Shown: piece after piece, positions 16,658-26,099 of the stretch
Layout of the letters: each line of letters starts with the position of its first letter
How positions within the stretch are numbered: the first letter of the stretch is position 1
NCBI RefSeq assembly: GCF_900156805.1
Contig: NZ_FTOQ01000010.1
Location: 1 to 64,000, forward strand
DNA length: 64,000 bases
Source of the DNA: Roseivivax lentus
GTDB taxonomy: Bacteria; Pseudomonadota; Alphaproteobacteria; Rhodobacterales; Rhodobacteraceae
Direction of reading: 5' to 3'
Position numbers and translations under genes: made by a program
Notes under the pieces: model-generated
Database searches by the model: none
Told to the model about the DNA's origin: nothing
The model's input: the letters and a program-made list of their open reading frames with translations, nothing else

Positions 16658-18826
16658 TCAGAACAGGGCTTGCGCCGCCGCCACGATCCCCTCGCGCGAG
16701 GGCAAGGTGGCCGCATAGGCGGGCCCCGTCGCGATGAAGCAATCCTCCGCCGTGATACGCGCGACGCCCGCGCGTCCGGTCTCGGCGAAGAGCGTCATGA
16801 GAGCCTCGGATTGCGATCCCGTGCGGCGGCATTCATCGACGATCAGCACCTGCGCGCAATCGCGCGTCGCGGCGAGGATCGCCTCCGGATCGAGCGGCGC
16901 AAGCCAGCGCAGATCGACGATGCGCGCGGCGATGCCCGATGCCGCGAGGTCGTGCCGCGCCTGTTCGGACAGGTAGACGCCGTTTCCATAGGTCACGATG
17001 GCCAGATCCGTCCCCTCGCCCATCCGGCGCGGCTGCGACAGCGGCGCGGTCTCCGCGCGGTCGGGATAGGCGCGCATCCAGCCGCCATCGCCCGGCTCCA
17101 GAAGGTCGCGCATCGGGTAAAGCGCGATGGGCTCGATCATCACGACGACGCGCTGTTCCTCCTGCGCGAGACGCACCGCCTCGCGATACATCCGCACCGC
17201 GTCGGCGCCGTCCGACGGGCAGCCGATGATGATGCCGGGGATGTCGCGCAGCACGGCCAGCGAATTGTCGTTGTGAAAATGCCCGCCGAAGCCCTTCTGG
17301 TAGCCCAGCCCAGCGACCCGCACGACCATCGGGTTGGCATATTGCCCGTTCGAGAAGAACGGCAGCGTCGCCGCCTCGCCCCGGATCTGGTCCTCGGCAT
17401 TGTGCAGATAGGCCAGGAACTGGATCTCCGGCATCGGCAGATAGCCCTGCTGACCGAGGCCGATGGCCAGCCCGAGGATGGATTGCTCGTCGAGCAGCGT
17501 GTCCATCACGCGCATCGCTCCGAAGCGCGCCTGCAGCCCCTTGGTGATGCCGTAGACGCCGCCCTTGCGGCCCACATCCTCGCCCGCGATGACGATCTCC
17601 GGCGTCTCCAGCAGCAGGTCGGCGAGACCGAGGTTGATGAGCTTGTTCATCGGCTGCGGCTGCTCCATCGCGCGCAGGTCGGCGGCGCCGAAACTCTCCG
17701 CGCGGTCCTCGGGGGACGGCGCGTTGCGGCGCGGCGCCTCCCGCCGGGGCGGGATCAGCGAGGCCGCGACCTCCGCGGCGCTGTGCAGCCGCGGACGGTC
17801 CATCGCGCGCCGCGCCGCGTCGAAGCAATGCTCCGCAACCTCTTCGTATGATGAAAGAATATCGCCTTCTTCAAGTCCTGCATGAAGAAGGTGGCGCGCC
17901 GTGTAGAGCAAGGGATCGCGCGCTTCGTCCGCCGCGATCTCGGCCTCGCTGCGATAGGCGCTTTCCACATCCGCGCCGGCATGGCCGTAAAGCCGCACGC
18001 AACCCAGATGCAGCAGACCGGGCCGCCTGGTCCTCCGGATCTCGGCGGCCAGCTTCTGCGCCGCCGCATGGGTCGCCACCACGTCGCAGCCGTCGACACG
18101 GTCGTAGGACAGCCCCGGACGCGCGCGCAGGACGGCATCCACCCATCCCTCGGGCGAGGCGACGGAAATGCCGATGCCGTTATCCTCGCAGACGAACATC
18201 AGCGGCAGCGGCGCCCCTTGCCACGCGGTCCAGCCCGCCGCGTTCAGCGCGCCCTGCGCGGTGGAATGGTTCAGCGAGGCGTCGCCGAAAGAACACATCA
18301 CCAGCCGGTCCTCCGCCTGCCCGCGTCGCCGGTTGAGGCCAAGCGCGAAGGCCGCGCCCACCGCCTTCGGCAAATGTGACGCGATCGTAGAGGTTTGCGG
18401 CGGGATGTTGAGACGCTTTGAGCCCAGCACCTTGTGCCGCCCGCCCGAGATCGGGTCCTCCTTCGAGGCGGCGAAGGACAGCGCCATGTCATGCGCCGGA
18501 TCGTGGCCCGCCTGCACCGCGCGGGCGGTCTGAAACGCGCCGTCGCGGTAATGCAGGAAGGCCGGATCCGTGACCCTGAGGGCGGCGGCGACGCCCGCCA
18601 TGCCCTCGTGACCCGAAGACCCGATCGTGTAGAACCCCTGTCCCTGCGATTGCAGCCAGCGCCCGACGCGGTCCATGTGGCGCGACAGAAGCTGTGCGCG
18701 CCAGAGCGCCAGCAGCCCGTCGAGGTCCAGCCCGGCCTCGGTCAATGCGCCCGGATCGGTTCCGGGCAGATCGCCCGCCCGCACCCGTTCGAGAAACCGC
18801 TCATGCACCCGCGTCGCTGCGTCCAT
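16658..18826 (-). CDS. 2-oxoacid dehydrogenase E1 component, alpha and beta fused
   Basis: 722 residues. The first half is an E1-alpha: substrate-binding HYRDGAFQ and a thiamine-diphosphate motif, CSFGDASLNHST, that matches GDG-x(n)-N loosely. From about residue 385 it is an E1-beta (GEDVGRKGGVYGIT, DTLLDEQSILGLAIGLG). Such fusions decarboxylate branched-chain or other 2-oxoacids and pass the acyl group to an E2 lipoyl protein; no E2 or E3 gene is nearby. It lies just past the gcdH terminator in the same orientation. As gcdH works on glutaryl-CoA, 2-oxoadipate (lysine/tryptophan breakdown) is a possible substrate, but branched-chain 2-oxoacids are equally likely. Confidence 0.85.
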   Translation of the reverse strand: MDAATRVHERFLERVRAGDLPGTDPGALTEAGLDLDGLLALWRAQLLSRHMDRVGRWLQSQGQGFYTIGSSGHEGMAGVAAALRVTDPAFLHYRDGAFQTARAVQAGHDPAHDMALSFAASKEDPISGGRHKVLGSKRLNIPPQTSTIASHLPKAVGAAFALGLNRRRGQAEDRLVMCSFGDASLNHSTAQGALNAAGWTAWQGAPLPLMFVCEDNGIGISVASPEGWVDAVLRARPGLSYDRVDGCDVVATHAAAQKLAAEIRRTRRPGLLHLGCVRLYGHAGADVESAYRSEAEIAADEARDPLLYTARHLLHAGLEEGDILSSYEEVAEHCFDAARRAMDRPRLHSAAEVAASLIPPRREAPRRNAPSPEDRAESFGAADLRAMEQPQPMNKLINLGLADLLLETPEIVIAGEDVGRKGGVYGITKGLQARFGAMRVMDTLLDEQSILGLAIGLGQQGYLPMPEIQFLAYLHNAEDQIRGEAATLPFFSNGQYANPMVVRVAGLGYQKGFGGHFHNDNSLAVLRDIPGIIIGCPSDGADAVRMYREAVRLAQEEQRVVVMIEPIALYPMRDLLEPGDGGWMRAYPDRAETAPLSQPRRMGEGTDLAIVTYGNGVYLSEQARHDLAASGIAARIVDLRWLAPLDPEAILAATRDCAQVLIVDECRRTGSQSEALMTLFAETGRAGVARITAEDCFIATGPAYAATLPSREGIVAAAQALF

Positions 18827-18848
18827 TGATCCCGCCGTCTTCCGCCAT

Positions 18849-18880
18849 GAAAAAGGGCGCGGAGGATCTCCCCCGCGCCC
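18849..18880 (-). terminator. Rho-independent terminator of gcdH
   Basis: The stem arms GGGCGCGG (18855-18862) and CCGCGCCC (18873-18880) are perfect. On the minus strand the stem is followed by a run of five T (the A run at 18850-18854). It lies 52 bases past the gcdH stop and just before the E1 gene, so the E1 gene should have its own promoter or rely on readthrough. Confidence 0.75.
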
Positions 18881-18931
18881 GCCACCTTGGCCCCCGCAAT
18901 GAGAGGCCGCAAGGGCTCGAAGAGCTGCGCC

Positions 18932-20161
18932 TCAGAAGAAGGCCTGCAGACCGGTCTGCGCACGACCGAGGATCAGCGCATGTACGTCATGCGTGCCCTC
19001 GTAGGTGTTCACCGTTTCGAGGTTGACCATGTGCCGGATCACCTGGAATTCGGCGGAAATGCCGTTGCCGCCATGCATGTCCCGCGCCATCCGCGCGATA
19101 TCCAGCGCCTTGCCGCAATTGTTGCGCTTGATGATCGAGATCATCTCGGGCGCGGCCTTGGCCTGGTCCATCAGGCGACCGACCTGCAGCGCCGCCTGAA
19201 GCCCGAGCGAGATCTCGGTCTGCATATCGGCGAGCTTCTTCTGGAAAAGCTGCGTCTGCGCAATCGGCTTGCCGAACTGCTTGCGGTCGAGGCCGTATTG
19301 CCGCGCGCCGTGCCAGCAGAACTCGGCCGAGCCCATCACACCCCAGGCGATGCCGTAGCGTGCGCGGTTGAGGCAGCCGAACGGACCCTTGAGGCCTTCG
19401 ACATTGGGCAGAAGCGCGTCCTCGCCTACCTCAACGCCCTCCATCACGATCTCGCCGGTGACCGAGGCGCGCAGCGACAGCTTGTTGCCCACTTTCGGTG
19501 CCGACAGTCCCTTCATGCCCTTTTCCAGCACGAAGCCCCGGATCTTGCCGCCATGGGCGTCGGACTTGGCCCAGACCACGAAAACGTCCGCGATGGGCGA
19601 ATTCGAGATCCACATCTTGGAGCCGGTGATCTTGTAGCCGCCGTCGATCTTCTCGGCGCGGGTCTTCATGCCCGCAGGATCCGATCCGGCATCGGGTTCG
19701 GTCAGACCGAAACAGCCGATCCAGTCCCCCGAGGCGAGTTTCGGCAGATATTTCTGCCGCTGCGCTTCCGTGCCATAGGCGTAGATCGGATACATCACGA
19801 GCGAGGATTGCACCGACATCATCGAGCGGTAGCCGGAGTCAACGCGCTCGATCTCGCGGGCGACGAGTCCGTAGGAGACGTAGCCGGCACCGAGCCCGCC
19901 ATATTCCTCGGGAATGGTGGTGCCCAGAAGGCCCATCTCGCCCATCTCGCGGAAGATCTCCGGCTCGACGGTCTCGTCCTCATAGGCCTTGATGACGCGG
20001 GTTTGCAGCTTCTCCTGCGCATAGGCCCGTGCGCTGTCGGCGATCATGCGCTCGTCTTCTTCGAGCTGATCGCTCAGGCGGAACGGGTCCTGCCAGTCGA
20101 AGGTGCCGAGATTGGGGGCGTCCTTGGCTTTCAGTTCAGGCGTTTCGCTCAGGTCTTTCAT
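18932..20161 (-). CDS. gcdH: Glutaryl-CoA dehydrogenase
   Basis: 409 residues, an FAD-dependent acyl-CoA dehydrogenase that oxidises and decarboxylates glutaryl-CoA to crotonyl-CoA in lysine and tryptophan breakdown. The start at 20161 follows an AGGAGG site, so the 21 upstream codons were dropped. Family marks are [12 protein letters not shown] (flavin and substrate binding), [17 protein letters not shown], and the catalytic base Glu388 in [10 protein letters not shown]. The N-terminal FDWQDPF and the Arg-rich active-site stretch [10 protein letters not shown] are typical of the GCDH branch. It is divergent from a LysR regulator, the usual arrangement in this group, and ends in a strong terminator. 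Confidence 0.93.
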   Translation of the reverse strand: MKDLSETPELKAKDAPNLGTFDWQDPFRLSDQLEEDERMIADSARAYAQEKLQTRVIKAYEDETVEPEIFREMGEMGLLGTTIPEEYGGLGAGYVSYGLVAREIERVDSGYRSMMSVQSSLVMYPIYAYGTEAQRQKYLPKLASGDWIGCFGLTEPDAGSDPAGMKTRAEKIDGGYKITGSKMWISNSPIADVFVVWAKSDAHGGKIRGFVLEKGMKGLSAPKVGNKLSLRASVTGEIVMEGVEVGEDALLPNVEGLKGPFGCLNRARYGIAWGVMGSAEFCWHGARQYGLDRKQFGKPIAQTQLFQKKLADMQTEISLGLQAALQVGRLMDQAKAAPEMISIIKRNNCGKALDIARMARDMHGGNGISAEFQVIRHMVNLETVNTYEGTHDVHALILGRAQTGLQAFF

Positions 20162-20258
20162 CGCGCGTCCTCCTAATTTCTTGCGCGAGTGATACCTTGC
20201 GCCGATGGCAACAAAAAGCGACAATACCGCAAGAACCCATGCACGAGACGCAAGTATC
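20162..20258. promoter_or_regulatory. gcdH-lysR divergent region with repeated CTTGCG sites
   Basis: CTTGCG occurs at 20180-20185 and 20196-20201, and in reverse at 20228-20233 and 20249-20254. The outer pair extends to GATACCTTGCGC (20191-20202) against the reverse of CGCAAGTATC (20249-20258). Repeated half-sites in a divergent LysR-target region suggest binding by the LysR protein, which would sense a glutarate or lysine-pathway metabolite. The last copy is inside the lysR coding start. This is pattern-based inference. Confidence 0.4.
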
Positions 20259-21165
20259 CCCTCTGTCGCGGCGCCTTCTGCCGCCTTTGACCGCGCTTCG
20301 GGCCCTGGAAGCGCTGGACCGGCTCGGCACCGCGTCGGCGGTCGCGCGCGAGCTCGATCTGAGCCAGAGCGCGATCTCCCGCCAGATCAAGACCTTGGAA
20401 GAACAGCTTGGCCTGACGCTGGTCAACCGCGAGGGCCGCGCGCTGGCGCTGACGCCCGAGGCACAGGATTACGCCGCCGAGGTGCGCAGCGCGCTCAAGC
20501 GGATCGCGCAGGCCTCGCTGGCGCTCAGGATGCCGTCGAAGGCGGGCGCGCTGTCGCTATCGATCCTGCCATCTTTCGGGATGCGCTGGCTGGTCCCGCG
20601 ATTGCCCGATTTCACCCGCCGCCATCCGGAGGTGACGATCTCCTTCACCACGAGGCTGCGACCGCCCGATTTCGCCGCCGAGCCCTTCGATGCCGCGATC
20701 GAATTCGGCGCCTCGGCGCGGCCCGGCACGGAGCGGCTGTTCCTGCGGCCCGAACGGGTGCGCCCGGTGGCGGCCCCCGCGCTTCTGCCCGATGGCCCGG
20801 TGAGCCTCGCGGCGCTGGCAAAGCTGCCGCTTCTGCACATCGACACGCGTCCCACCGCCTGGGAGGATTGGTTCGCGGCGCAGGGTGCCGCGCAACGGGC
20901 CCTGCCCGGCACGAGTTTCGATCAGTTCACCACCATCCTCGAAGCCGCGCTGCACGGGCTGGGCGTGGCGCTGCTGCCGGATTACCTGAGCGAGGAAGAC
21001 CTCGCCCGTGGGCAATTGCGCCTTGCCTGCGACGCGCCGCCCGCGACGCTTGGCGCCTATCACCTTGCATGGCCGACGGATCGGCCGATCACGCCCGCGC
21101 TGAAGGCCTTCCGCGACTGGCTGGCCAATGCGGCCGAGGGCGAAGAGGACAGCCTGCCGCGCTGA
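20239..21165 (+). CDS. LysR-family transcriptional regulator, likely of gcdH
   Basis: 308 residues from the ATG at 20239. The N-terminal winged helix-turn-helix reads [20 protein letters not shown], then [19 protein letters not shown] LysR effector domain follows. It is close in layout to GcvA/AmpR-type members ([12 protein letters not shown]). Its divergence from gcdH makes it the probable regulator of glutaryl-CoA breakdown. It ends six bases before the stop of the convergent LysM gene, leaving no room for a dedicated terminator. Confidence 0.88.
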   Translation: MHETQVSPLSRRLLPPLTALRALEALDRLGTASAVARELDLSQSAISRQIKTLEEQLGLTLVNREGRALALTPEAQDYAAEVRSALKRIAQASLALRMPSKAGALSLSILPSFGMRWLVPRLPDFTRRHPEVTISFTTRLRPPDFAAEPFDAAIEFGASARPGTERLFLRPERVRPVAAPALLPDGPVSLAALAKLPLLHIDTRPTAWEDWFAAQGAAQRALPGTSFDQFTTILEAALHGLGVALLPDYLSEEDLARGQLRLACDAPPATLGAYHLAWPTDRPITPALKAFRDWLANAAEGEEDSLPR

Positions 21166-21171
21166 TCCGGC

Positions 21172-22752
21172 TCATTCGGGCAGCGCGAAGACCTGGCCGG
21201 GATAGATCAGGTCGGGATCGCGGATCTGGTCGCGATTGGCCTCGAAGACCTTCACGTAAAGCGGGCCTTCCCCGTAGCGCGCCCGCGAAATGCCCCACAG
21301 CGTGTTGCCGGGTTGGACCGTGACCGCGTAGACCGGGGCCTCCGCCTCGGCGCTGGCCGCGTCGAGCGCCGCGCGGCTTTCGCGCTGGAACGGGCTCTCG
21401 ATCCGGGCGAGCACCCGGCCCGTCGCATCGACCCGGTCGAGCCGGAGCGTGTAGATGCCCGCATCGGTGCCCGGCAATCCGGTCTGCCAGCGCCCGCTGT
21501 CGCCGACATCGGTCAGCACCACCTCGGCATTGTCGAGATAGACCCGGACATTGCCATTGGGCGTCGCGCGCCCGGACAGCTGGACCTGGCCCGCGGCATC
21601 GTAGGAAATGCTGTCGAGCGCCACGAAATCGCCCTCGGGCAGGGACGCGGGATCGGTGGCGGGTTGCACGACCTCGATCTCGCCGGGGCGGGAGATCAAC
21701 ACCGCGGAGGGTTGCGGCGCGCCCTCCGGCGCGGGGTCCAGGGCCACCGCAACCTCGGGCACGGCGGTGATGGCGGGCGTCGTTTCCGGTGCCGCGGCCT
21801 CCGACTCTGCGGCACCGGCAACCGCCTCGGGAGCCGGAATGCCTGCGGCGGGGTCCGGGGACGTGGCAGGTGTGTCGCCCGCAGAGGTCTCTGTCGCGCC
21901 GCCGCTCTCTTCGGCAGACGGTTCCGGCGCCTTGGGCGCAGGCTCGGCCAAAGCCAGCGCGACCTCCTCTTGCCCGGGTTCGTCCGCTTCCGGTGCGGGG
22001 GTCACGGGGGATTCGGCGACCGGCTCAGTCGCGGCTTGCCGCGCCTCGGCCACTTCAACCGGCGCAGTCGGCGCGAGGATGACATCCGCCTCGGCCATGA
22101 CCGGTCCGTCCGGCCCCTCCCCGGCAATGGTGAGGACCCGCGCGGTGCCGGAGGTGCCCAGATCGAGCAGGAACACGAAATTTCCGGAGGCATCGGCGCT
22201 TTCCGACGCGATGACCGTGCCGTCGAGCATGACGTCGATGCGGCGGCCCGGCGCTGCGCGGCCCGCGATCACTGCTGCCCCGACCGGGTCGACACGCACG
22301 ATGTCTATGCTGGGCGCCACCGGGGCTGACGTATTGCCCGAGGGCGCGGTTTCCGGCGTCTCGGGCATTTCTGCCGCATCCCCGGCGGCTGTCGAGGATG
22401 GCGCAGGCGGGGCTGCCTCGGCTGTCTCGGACAAGTCGGGATCGGGGCGCGGATCCGCATCCATTTCGGCCGGCTCTGCTTCGGTCGCCGCAGAGGCCTC
22501 TGCGCCCGGTTCCGCCACTGTGTCGGGCTGCGGCGCAGCGGTCTCCTGCTCGGGCGCGGTCGCATCGGCGATCTGCGGACCGGGTTCGACTGCCGCCTCG
22601 GGTGTATCCGTGGCAACCGCCGGGCCCGCATCGTCACCTGTATCCGGCGCCAGCGTGCCCGTGCCATACAGCGCCAGAAGCGCGAGGCCGAGCACGCCTG
22701 CGATACCCGCCACAACACCGCCGGGGCCCCCCAGAAAGGTGCGCTTATCCAT
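21172..22752 (-). CDS. Membrane-anchored LysM-domain protein
   Basis: 526 residues from the ATG at 22752. One transmembrane helix is near the N terminus ([19 protein letters not shown]). It is followed by a long Pro/Ala/Glu/Thr-rich disordered linker to about residue 330, interrupted by a short beta domain (about 130-200). A second beta region precedes a C-terminal LysM domain ([20 protein letters not shown], ending GQVFALPE) that binds peptidoglycan. The arrangement is an inner-membrane anchor reaching the cell wall. Similar LysM proteins are common in Rhodobacteraceae, with no defined role that I know of. It is divergent from the LOG gene. Confidence 0.85.
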   Translation of the reverse strand: MDKRTFLGGPGGVVAGIAGVLGLALLALYGTGTLAPDTGDDAGPAVATDTPEAAVEPGPQIADATAPEQETAAPQPDTVAEPGAEASAATEAEPAEMDADPRPDPDLSETAEAAPPAPSSTAAGDAAEMPETPETAPSGNTSAPVAPSIDIVRVDPVGAAVIAGRAAPGRRIDVMLDGTVIASESADASGNFVFLLDLGTSGTARVLTIAGEGPDGPVMAEADVILAPTAPVEVAEARQAATEPVAESPVTPAPEADEPGQEEVALALAEPAPKAPEPSAEESGGATETSAGDTPATSPDPAAGIPAPEAVAGAAESEAAAPETTPAITAVPEVAVALDPAPEGAPQPSAVLISRPGEIEVVQPATDPASLPEGDFVALDSISYDAAGQVQLSGRATPNGNVRVYLDNAEVVLTDVGDSGRWQTGLPGTDAGIYTLRLDRVDATGRVLARIESPFQRESRAALDAASAEAEAPVYAVTVQPGNTLWGISRARYGEGPLYVKVFEANRDQIRDPDLIYPGQVFALPE

Positions 22753-22872
22753 GTCCGCCCGCATCCCCATCGAACGGCCGACCCGGCAACTTGCATGCCG
22801 GTCGGCGCTGTTGCGACTGTATATCAACGCAGCTATGCACGGTCAAAAGACGAAACGACCCGGAGTGCGTCC

Positions 22873-23445
22873 ATGCAACAGGCCTCGATCTGCGTCTATT
22901 GCGGTGCCCGCGACGGGGGGCGCCCGGTCTTTGCGGAAACCGCGGAGGCCCTCGGGCAGGCGATCGGCGATGCCGGCTGGCGGCTGGTCTACGGTGCCGG
23001 CGATGTGGGCCTGATGGGCCGCGTGGCGCGGGCCGCACAGGGCGCGGGTGCGGACACGTTCGGCGTCATTCCCCAGCACCTTCTCGACTGGGAGGTCGGC
23101 AAGCGCGACCTTACCCGCTTCATCGTCACCGAGACGATGCACGAGCGCAAGAAGGTCATGGTGATGAATGCCGACGCGATCGTCGTGCTTCCCGGCGGCG
23201 CGGGCACGCTTGACGAGTTCTTCGAGGTGCTCACCTGGCGCCAGCTCGGTCTGCATGAAAAGCCGATCATCCTTTTAAATATAGATGGTTACTGGGACAA
23301 GCTCATCCAGCTTCTGGATCACGTGGTCGCCGAAGGCTTCGCCGGGGCCGAGACCCGGGCGGCGGTTCACGTCTCGGGCGATGTGGCGGGATGCGTCGCG
23401 GCCCTGCGCCGCCTTCTGTCGTCGCGGAACGTGGCGGTCGAATAG
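22873..23445 (+). CDS. LOG family protein (nucleoside monophosphate phosphoribohydrolase)
   Basis: 190 residues. The start at 22873 is the first Met that fits the family (ICVYCGARDG). The LOG/lysine-decarboxylase-like Rossmann fold is shown by GAGDVGLMG and the signature PGGAGTLDEFFE starting at residue 107, with Arg-Lys in MHERKKVM. Members hydrolyse AMP or cytokinin riboside monophosphates to release the base. Its last 79 bases overlap the 3' end of the convergent rarD gene. The open frame continues upstream of the chosen start, but that part has no family similarity. Confidence 0.88.
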   Translation: MQQASICVYCGARDGGRPVFAETAEALGQAIGDAGWRLVYGAGDVGLMGRVARAAQGAGADTFGVIPQHLLDWEVGKRDLTRFIVTETMHERKKVMVMNADAIVVLPGGAGTLDEFFEVLTWRQLGLHEKPIILLNIDGYWDKLIQLLDHVVAEGFAGAETRAAVHVSGDVAGCVAALRRLLSSRNVAVE

Positions 23446-24284
23446 ATCGCCAGCGCGGTCCAGATCAGGGCGAAGGCCATGGCATGGGCCGCCCCGAAGG
23501 GCTCGCGGAAAATCATAATGGCCACAAGGAATTGCAGCGTCGGGTTCAGGTATTGGATGAGCCCCAGCGTTGCCATCGACACGCGTTGCGAGGCATAGCT
23601 GAACAGGATCAGCGGCACCGAGGTCAGCGGCCCCGACAGGATCAGCAGACCCGTCATCGTCCAGTCGGTGCCGAACAGACCGGTGCCGTCGAGAACGTGC
23701 AGCTTGAAAAGGTATCCCGCCGACAGCGGCAGCACCAGCAGCACCTCGCCCGCGACCGACATGACGGGCCCCATGGTCAGGCGCTTCTTGGCCACGCCGT
23801 AAAGGCCGAAAGACACCGCGATGGTCAGTGCGAACCAAGGCGGATGACCCAGCTGCAGCGTCAGGATCGCCACCGCGACAGCGGCCAGACCCACCGCCGC
23901 GCCCTGTAGCCGCCCGAGGCGTTCGCCGAAGGCGATCATGCCGAAGATCACCGCGACCAGCGGGAAGATGTAATAGGCGAGGCTCGCCTCGGTGGTTCGG
24001 CCGGTCTGGACCGACAGGATGAACAGGAACCAGTTCACCGAGATCACCCCCGCCGCGAAGGCCATCGCCACCAGCGTGCGCGGATCCCTGAGGCCCGCGA
24101 ACAACCCAAGCAGCCGCCCCTGCAGGCCGAGATAGAGAAAGAAGAAGATCAACGCCCAGAACGTGCGATGCGCCAGCACTTCGAGCGTCGGCACATCGGC
24201 CAGAAGCTTGTAATAGAGCGGGGAAAGCCCCCAGAACGCGCAGCACAGGACCATCGCGAGGACGCCCGCCTTATGCGCGTTCAT
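23367..24284 (-). CDS. rarD: EamA/RarD-family transporter
   Basis: 305 residues with ten hydrophobic segments in two EamA repeats. The N terminus (GVLAMVLCCAFWGLSPLYYK) and LGLIQYLNPTLQFLVAI near the C terminus are RarD signatures. It is an inner-membrane permease of the drug/metabolite superfamily; RarD substrates are not settled (chloramphenicol sensitivity has been linked in Pseudomonas). The Arg/His-rich tail of about 20 residues lies in the 79-base overlap with the convergent LOG gene. Confidence 0.88.
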   Translation of the reverse strand: MNAHKAGVLAMVLCCAFWGLSPLYYKLLADVPTLEVLAHRTFWALIFFFLYLGLQGRLLGLFAGLRDPRTLVAMAFAAGVISVNWFLFILSVQTGRTTEASLAYYIFPLVAVIFGMIAFGERLGRLQGAAVGLAAVAVAILTLQLGHPPWFALTIAVSFGLYGVAKKRLTMGPVMSVAGEVLLVLPLSAGYLFKLHVLDGTGLFGTDWTMTGLLILSGPLTSVPLILFSYASQRVSMATLGLIQYLNPTLQFLVAIMIFREPFGAAHAMAFALIWTALAIYSTATFRDDRRRRRAATHPATSPET

Positions 24285-24336
24285 GTGTGTTGGCCTTGCA
24301 TGGCATGGCTCTGCCAGAGCCGGGGCGCAAACGCAA

Positions 24337-24370
24337 CGAAGGCCCGGCTTTGCAGAAAACCGGGCCTTCG
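24337..24370. terminator. Hairpin between host-attachment gene and rarD
   Basis: The perfect 11-base arms CGAAGGCCCGG (24337-24347) and CCGGGCCTTCG (24360-24370) surround a 12-base loop. It lies 26 bases past the stop of the minus-strand gene at 24396. The T tract after the stem is weak on that strand (GCGTTTGCG). Confidence 0.6.
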
Positions 24371-24395
24371 CATCATCGTCTTGAAGGGTCTGATC

Positions 24396-24851
24396 CTACA
24401 TCTCGGCCAGCGTGTCGCGCAGCAGCGTCTCGATCTCGTCAAGCGGATGGTTGGTCAGGGTCTTGTCGACCTCTGCCACGACCTTGTTGCGCACTTCCTG
24501 ATGCAGCGTGTCGCGCAAGTCGCCCAAGACCTGCGGCGGGGCCACGAGAACGATTTTGTCGAACGCGCCCTTGTGGGCCTGCGCGTAGAGGATATCCGCA
24601 AGATCGTGCGCGAACCGCTCCTTGGCCAGTTCGTGCCAATCGGTGTCGTCGACCGCCGAGCGCTGCGAGGGCCCGCCGTCGTTCATGCGCCCGGGCCGGT
24701 TGGCCGATTGCGCACGGTCCGAGGGATTGTCCTGCTCCTCGAGCCGCACGACGTTCAGGTCCGGGTTCTCCGCATCCACGTCATTGCGCAGGAACAGCGC
24801 CTTCTCGCCATCGGCGATCAGTACCCATGTGCCCGTCTCGATCCGTGCCAT
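24396..24851 (-). CDS. Host attachment family protein
   Basis: 151 residues. It begins WVLIADGEKALFLRN, then has a variable polar middle, DWHELAKERFAHDLADIL and KIVLVAPPQVLGDLRDTL. These are the marks of the family named for an Agrobacterium plant-attachment protein, which is related to the eRF1/archaeal release-factor fold; its biochemical role is uncertain. Its ATG overlaps the stop of the upstream small gene by one base (TAATG), so the two form a pair. It is followed by a strong hairpin. Confidence 0.82.
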   Translation of the reverse strand: MARIETGTWVLIADGEKALFLRNDVDAENPDLNVVRLEEQDNPSDRAQSANRPGRMNDGGPSQRSAVDDTDWHELAKERFAHDLADILYAQAHKGAFDKIVLVAPPQVLGDLRDTLHQEVRNKVVAEVDKTLTNHPLDEIETLLRDTLAEM

Positions 24852-25081
24852 TACACCTTTTCCTTGTCGCCGCTGCCATCCTGGTCCTGTGCCTTCGGGG
24901 CGGTCCGGCCATTCGAGGTCTCGTCCACGGCCTTGCCTTCGTCGCGGGTGCCGACCTTGCGGGCGATCTCGCCGTCGCTGCGGCCTGCGTGACCCGGCGC
25001 CTCTTCCATCTCCTCGGGCGTCTGGCCGAGCACCTGCTCGGTCTCGCGGGTGCCGTCCTTCGATTTGATGCGCTCTGCCAT
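24851..25081 (-). CDS. Small hydrophilic hypothetical protein
   Basis: 76 residues, rich in Glu, Asp, Lys, Gly and Thr, without hydrophobic segments (KSKDGTRETEQVLGQTPEEM). It is probably disordered or stress-related. The GAGACC before its ATG is a weak binding site. It is one base out of overlap with the host-attachment gene and probably co-transcribed with it. No family recognised. Confidence 0.7.
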   Translation of the reverse strand: MAERIKSKDGTRETEQVLGQTPEEMEEAPGHAGRSDGEIARKVGTRDEGKAVDETSNGRTAPKAQDQDGSGDKEKV

Positions 25082-25178
25082 TGCGGGTCTCCTGCGTTGA
25101 TTGCATGTGTCTCATAAACCAACGCGGCCCCCGGGCGGCAGTTCCGCCAAAGCTGCGCGGCAAGGCGACAAACGAAAG

Positions 25179-25210
25179 ACGCCCCGGGCAGGACCCGAGG
25201 CGTTTTTCGT
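25179..25210. terminator. Bidirectional-looking terminator downstream of sodB
   Basis: The arms ACGCCCCGGG (25179-25188) and CCCGAGGCGT (25194-25203) pair with one mismatch around a five-base loop. T runs follow on the plus strand (TTTTTCGTTTT) and more weakly on the minus strand (CTTTCGTTT). It lies 44 bases past the sodB stop. Confidence 0.65.
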
Positions 25211-25246
25211 TTTCCTACAGCGTATTGCGAAAGTATCTTCAGGCGA

Positions 25247-25855
25247 TCAGGCCTTCGAGAGACGCTCCGCCACGTTTTCCCAATTGACCAGGTTGTCAAG
25301 GAAATTGGTCAGGTAGGCGGGACGCTTGTTGCGGAAATCGATGTAGTAGGAATGCTCCCACACATCGACGCCCAGAAGCGCGGTCTGATCGAAGCAGAGC
25401 GGGTTCACGCCGTTCTCGGTCTTGGTGACCTTCAGGCCGCCATCCGTGTCCTTGACCAGCCACGCCCAGCCCGAGCCAAACTGGCCCGCGCCCGCTGCGG
25501 CGAAGTCTTCCTTGAACTTGTCGACCGAGCCGAAGCTCTCGGTGATGGCGCTTTCCAGCTCGGACGGCATCGCCACGTGATCGGGCGACATCATTTCCCA
25601 GAACTGGTTGTGGTTCCAGTATTGCGAGGCGTTGTTGAAGATGCCGCTCTGGGCGATCGCCTTGGGATCGTAGGTGCCCTTGATGATCTCTTCGACGGAC
25701 TTGCCTTCCCACTCGGTGCCGGCAATCGCCTTGTTGCCGTTATCAACATAGGCCTTGTGGTGAATGTCGTGGTGGAACTCGAGCGTTTCCTGCGACATGC
25801 CCTTGGAGGCCAGTGCGTCGTGGGGATACGGAAGATCGGGAAGTTCGAAAGCCAT
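25247..25855 (-). CDS. sodB: Superoxide dismutase, iron/manganese type
   Basis: 202 residues from the ATG at 25855, preceded by AGGAGAGG; the long upstream extension of the frame is not coding. The metal ligands sit in LEFHHDIHHKAYV, SQYWNHNQFW and GVDVWEHSYYIDFRN. AAAGAGQFGSGWAWLV and QTALLGVDVWEH favour the iron form. A cytoplasmic enzyme that turns superoxide into peroxide and oxygen. It is divergent from ccmI and ends at a hairpin. Confidence 0.94.
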   Translation of the reverse strand: MAFELPDLPYPHDALASKGMSQETLEFHHDIHHKAYVDNGNKAIAGTEWEGKSVEEIIKGTYDPKAIAQSGIFNNASQYWNHNQFWEMMSPDHVAMPSELESAITESFGSVDKFKEDFAAAGAGQFGSGWAWLVKDTDGGLKVTKTENGVNPLCFDQTALLGVDVWEHSYYIDFRNKRPAYLTNFLDNLVNWENVAERLSKA

Positions 25856-26099
25856 GACAGTCCTCTCCTGTTTCAAAACTTGATATGTGACATAGCGCCG
25901 TTGGTGCGCCGACAAGGCCCCGCGGTCAAGTCGCCAGCGCGGAACCCTCGTGCCAAAACGTGGCGGATCGCCCGATGTTCCGCCCGATCCCCGGTCTCTG
26001 CCGCCGCCCATCGCCGCGTCGGCGCCGCACACGCGCTTTTGGCTTTTGATCGCGGTTTCGGGACGATATGTCGGCAACGGGACAACATTGGGAGCAGGC

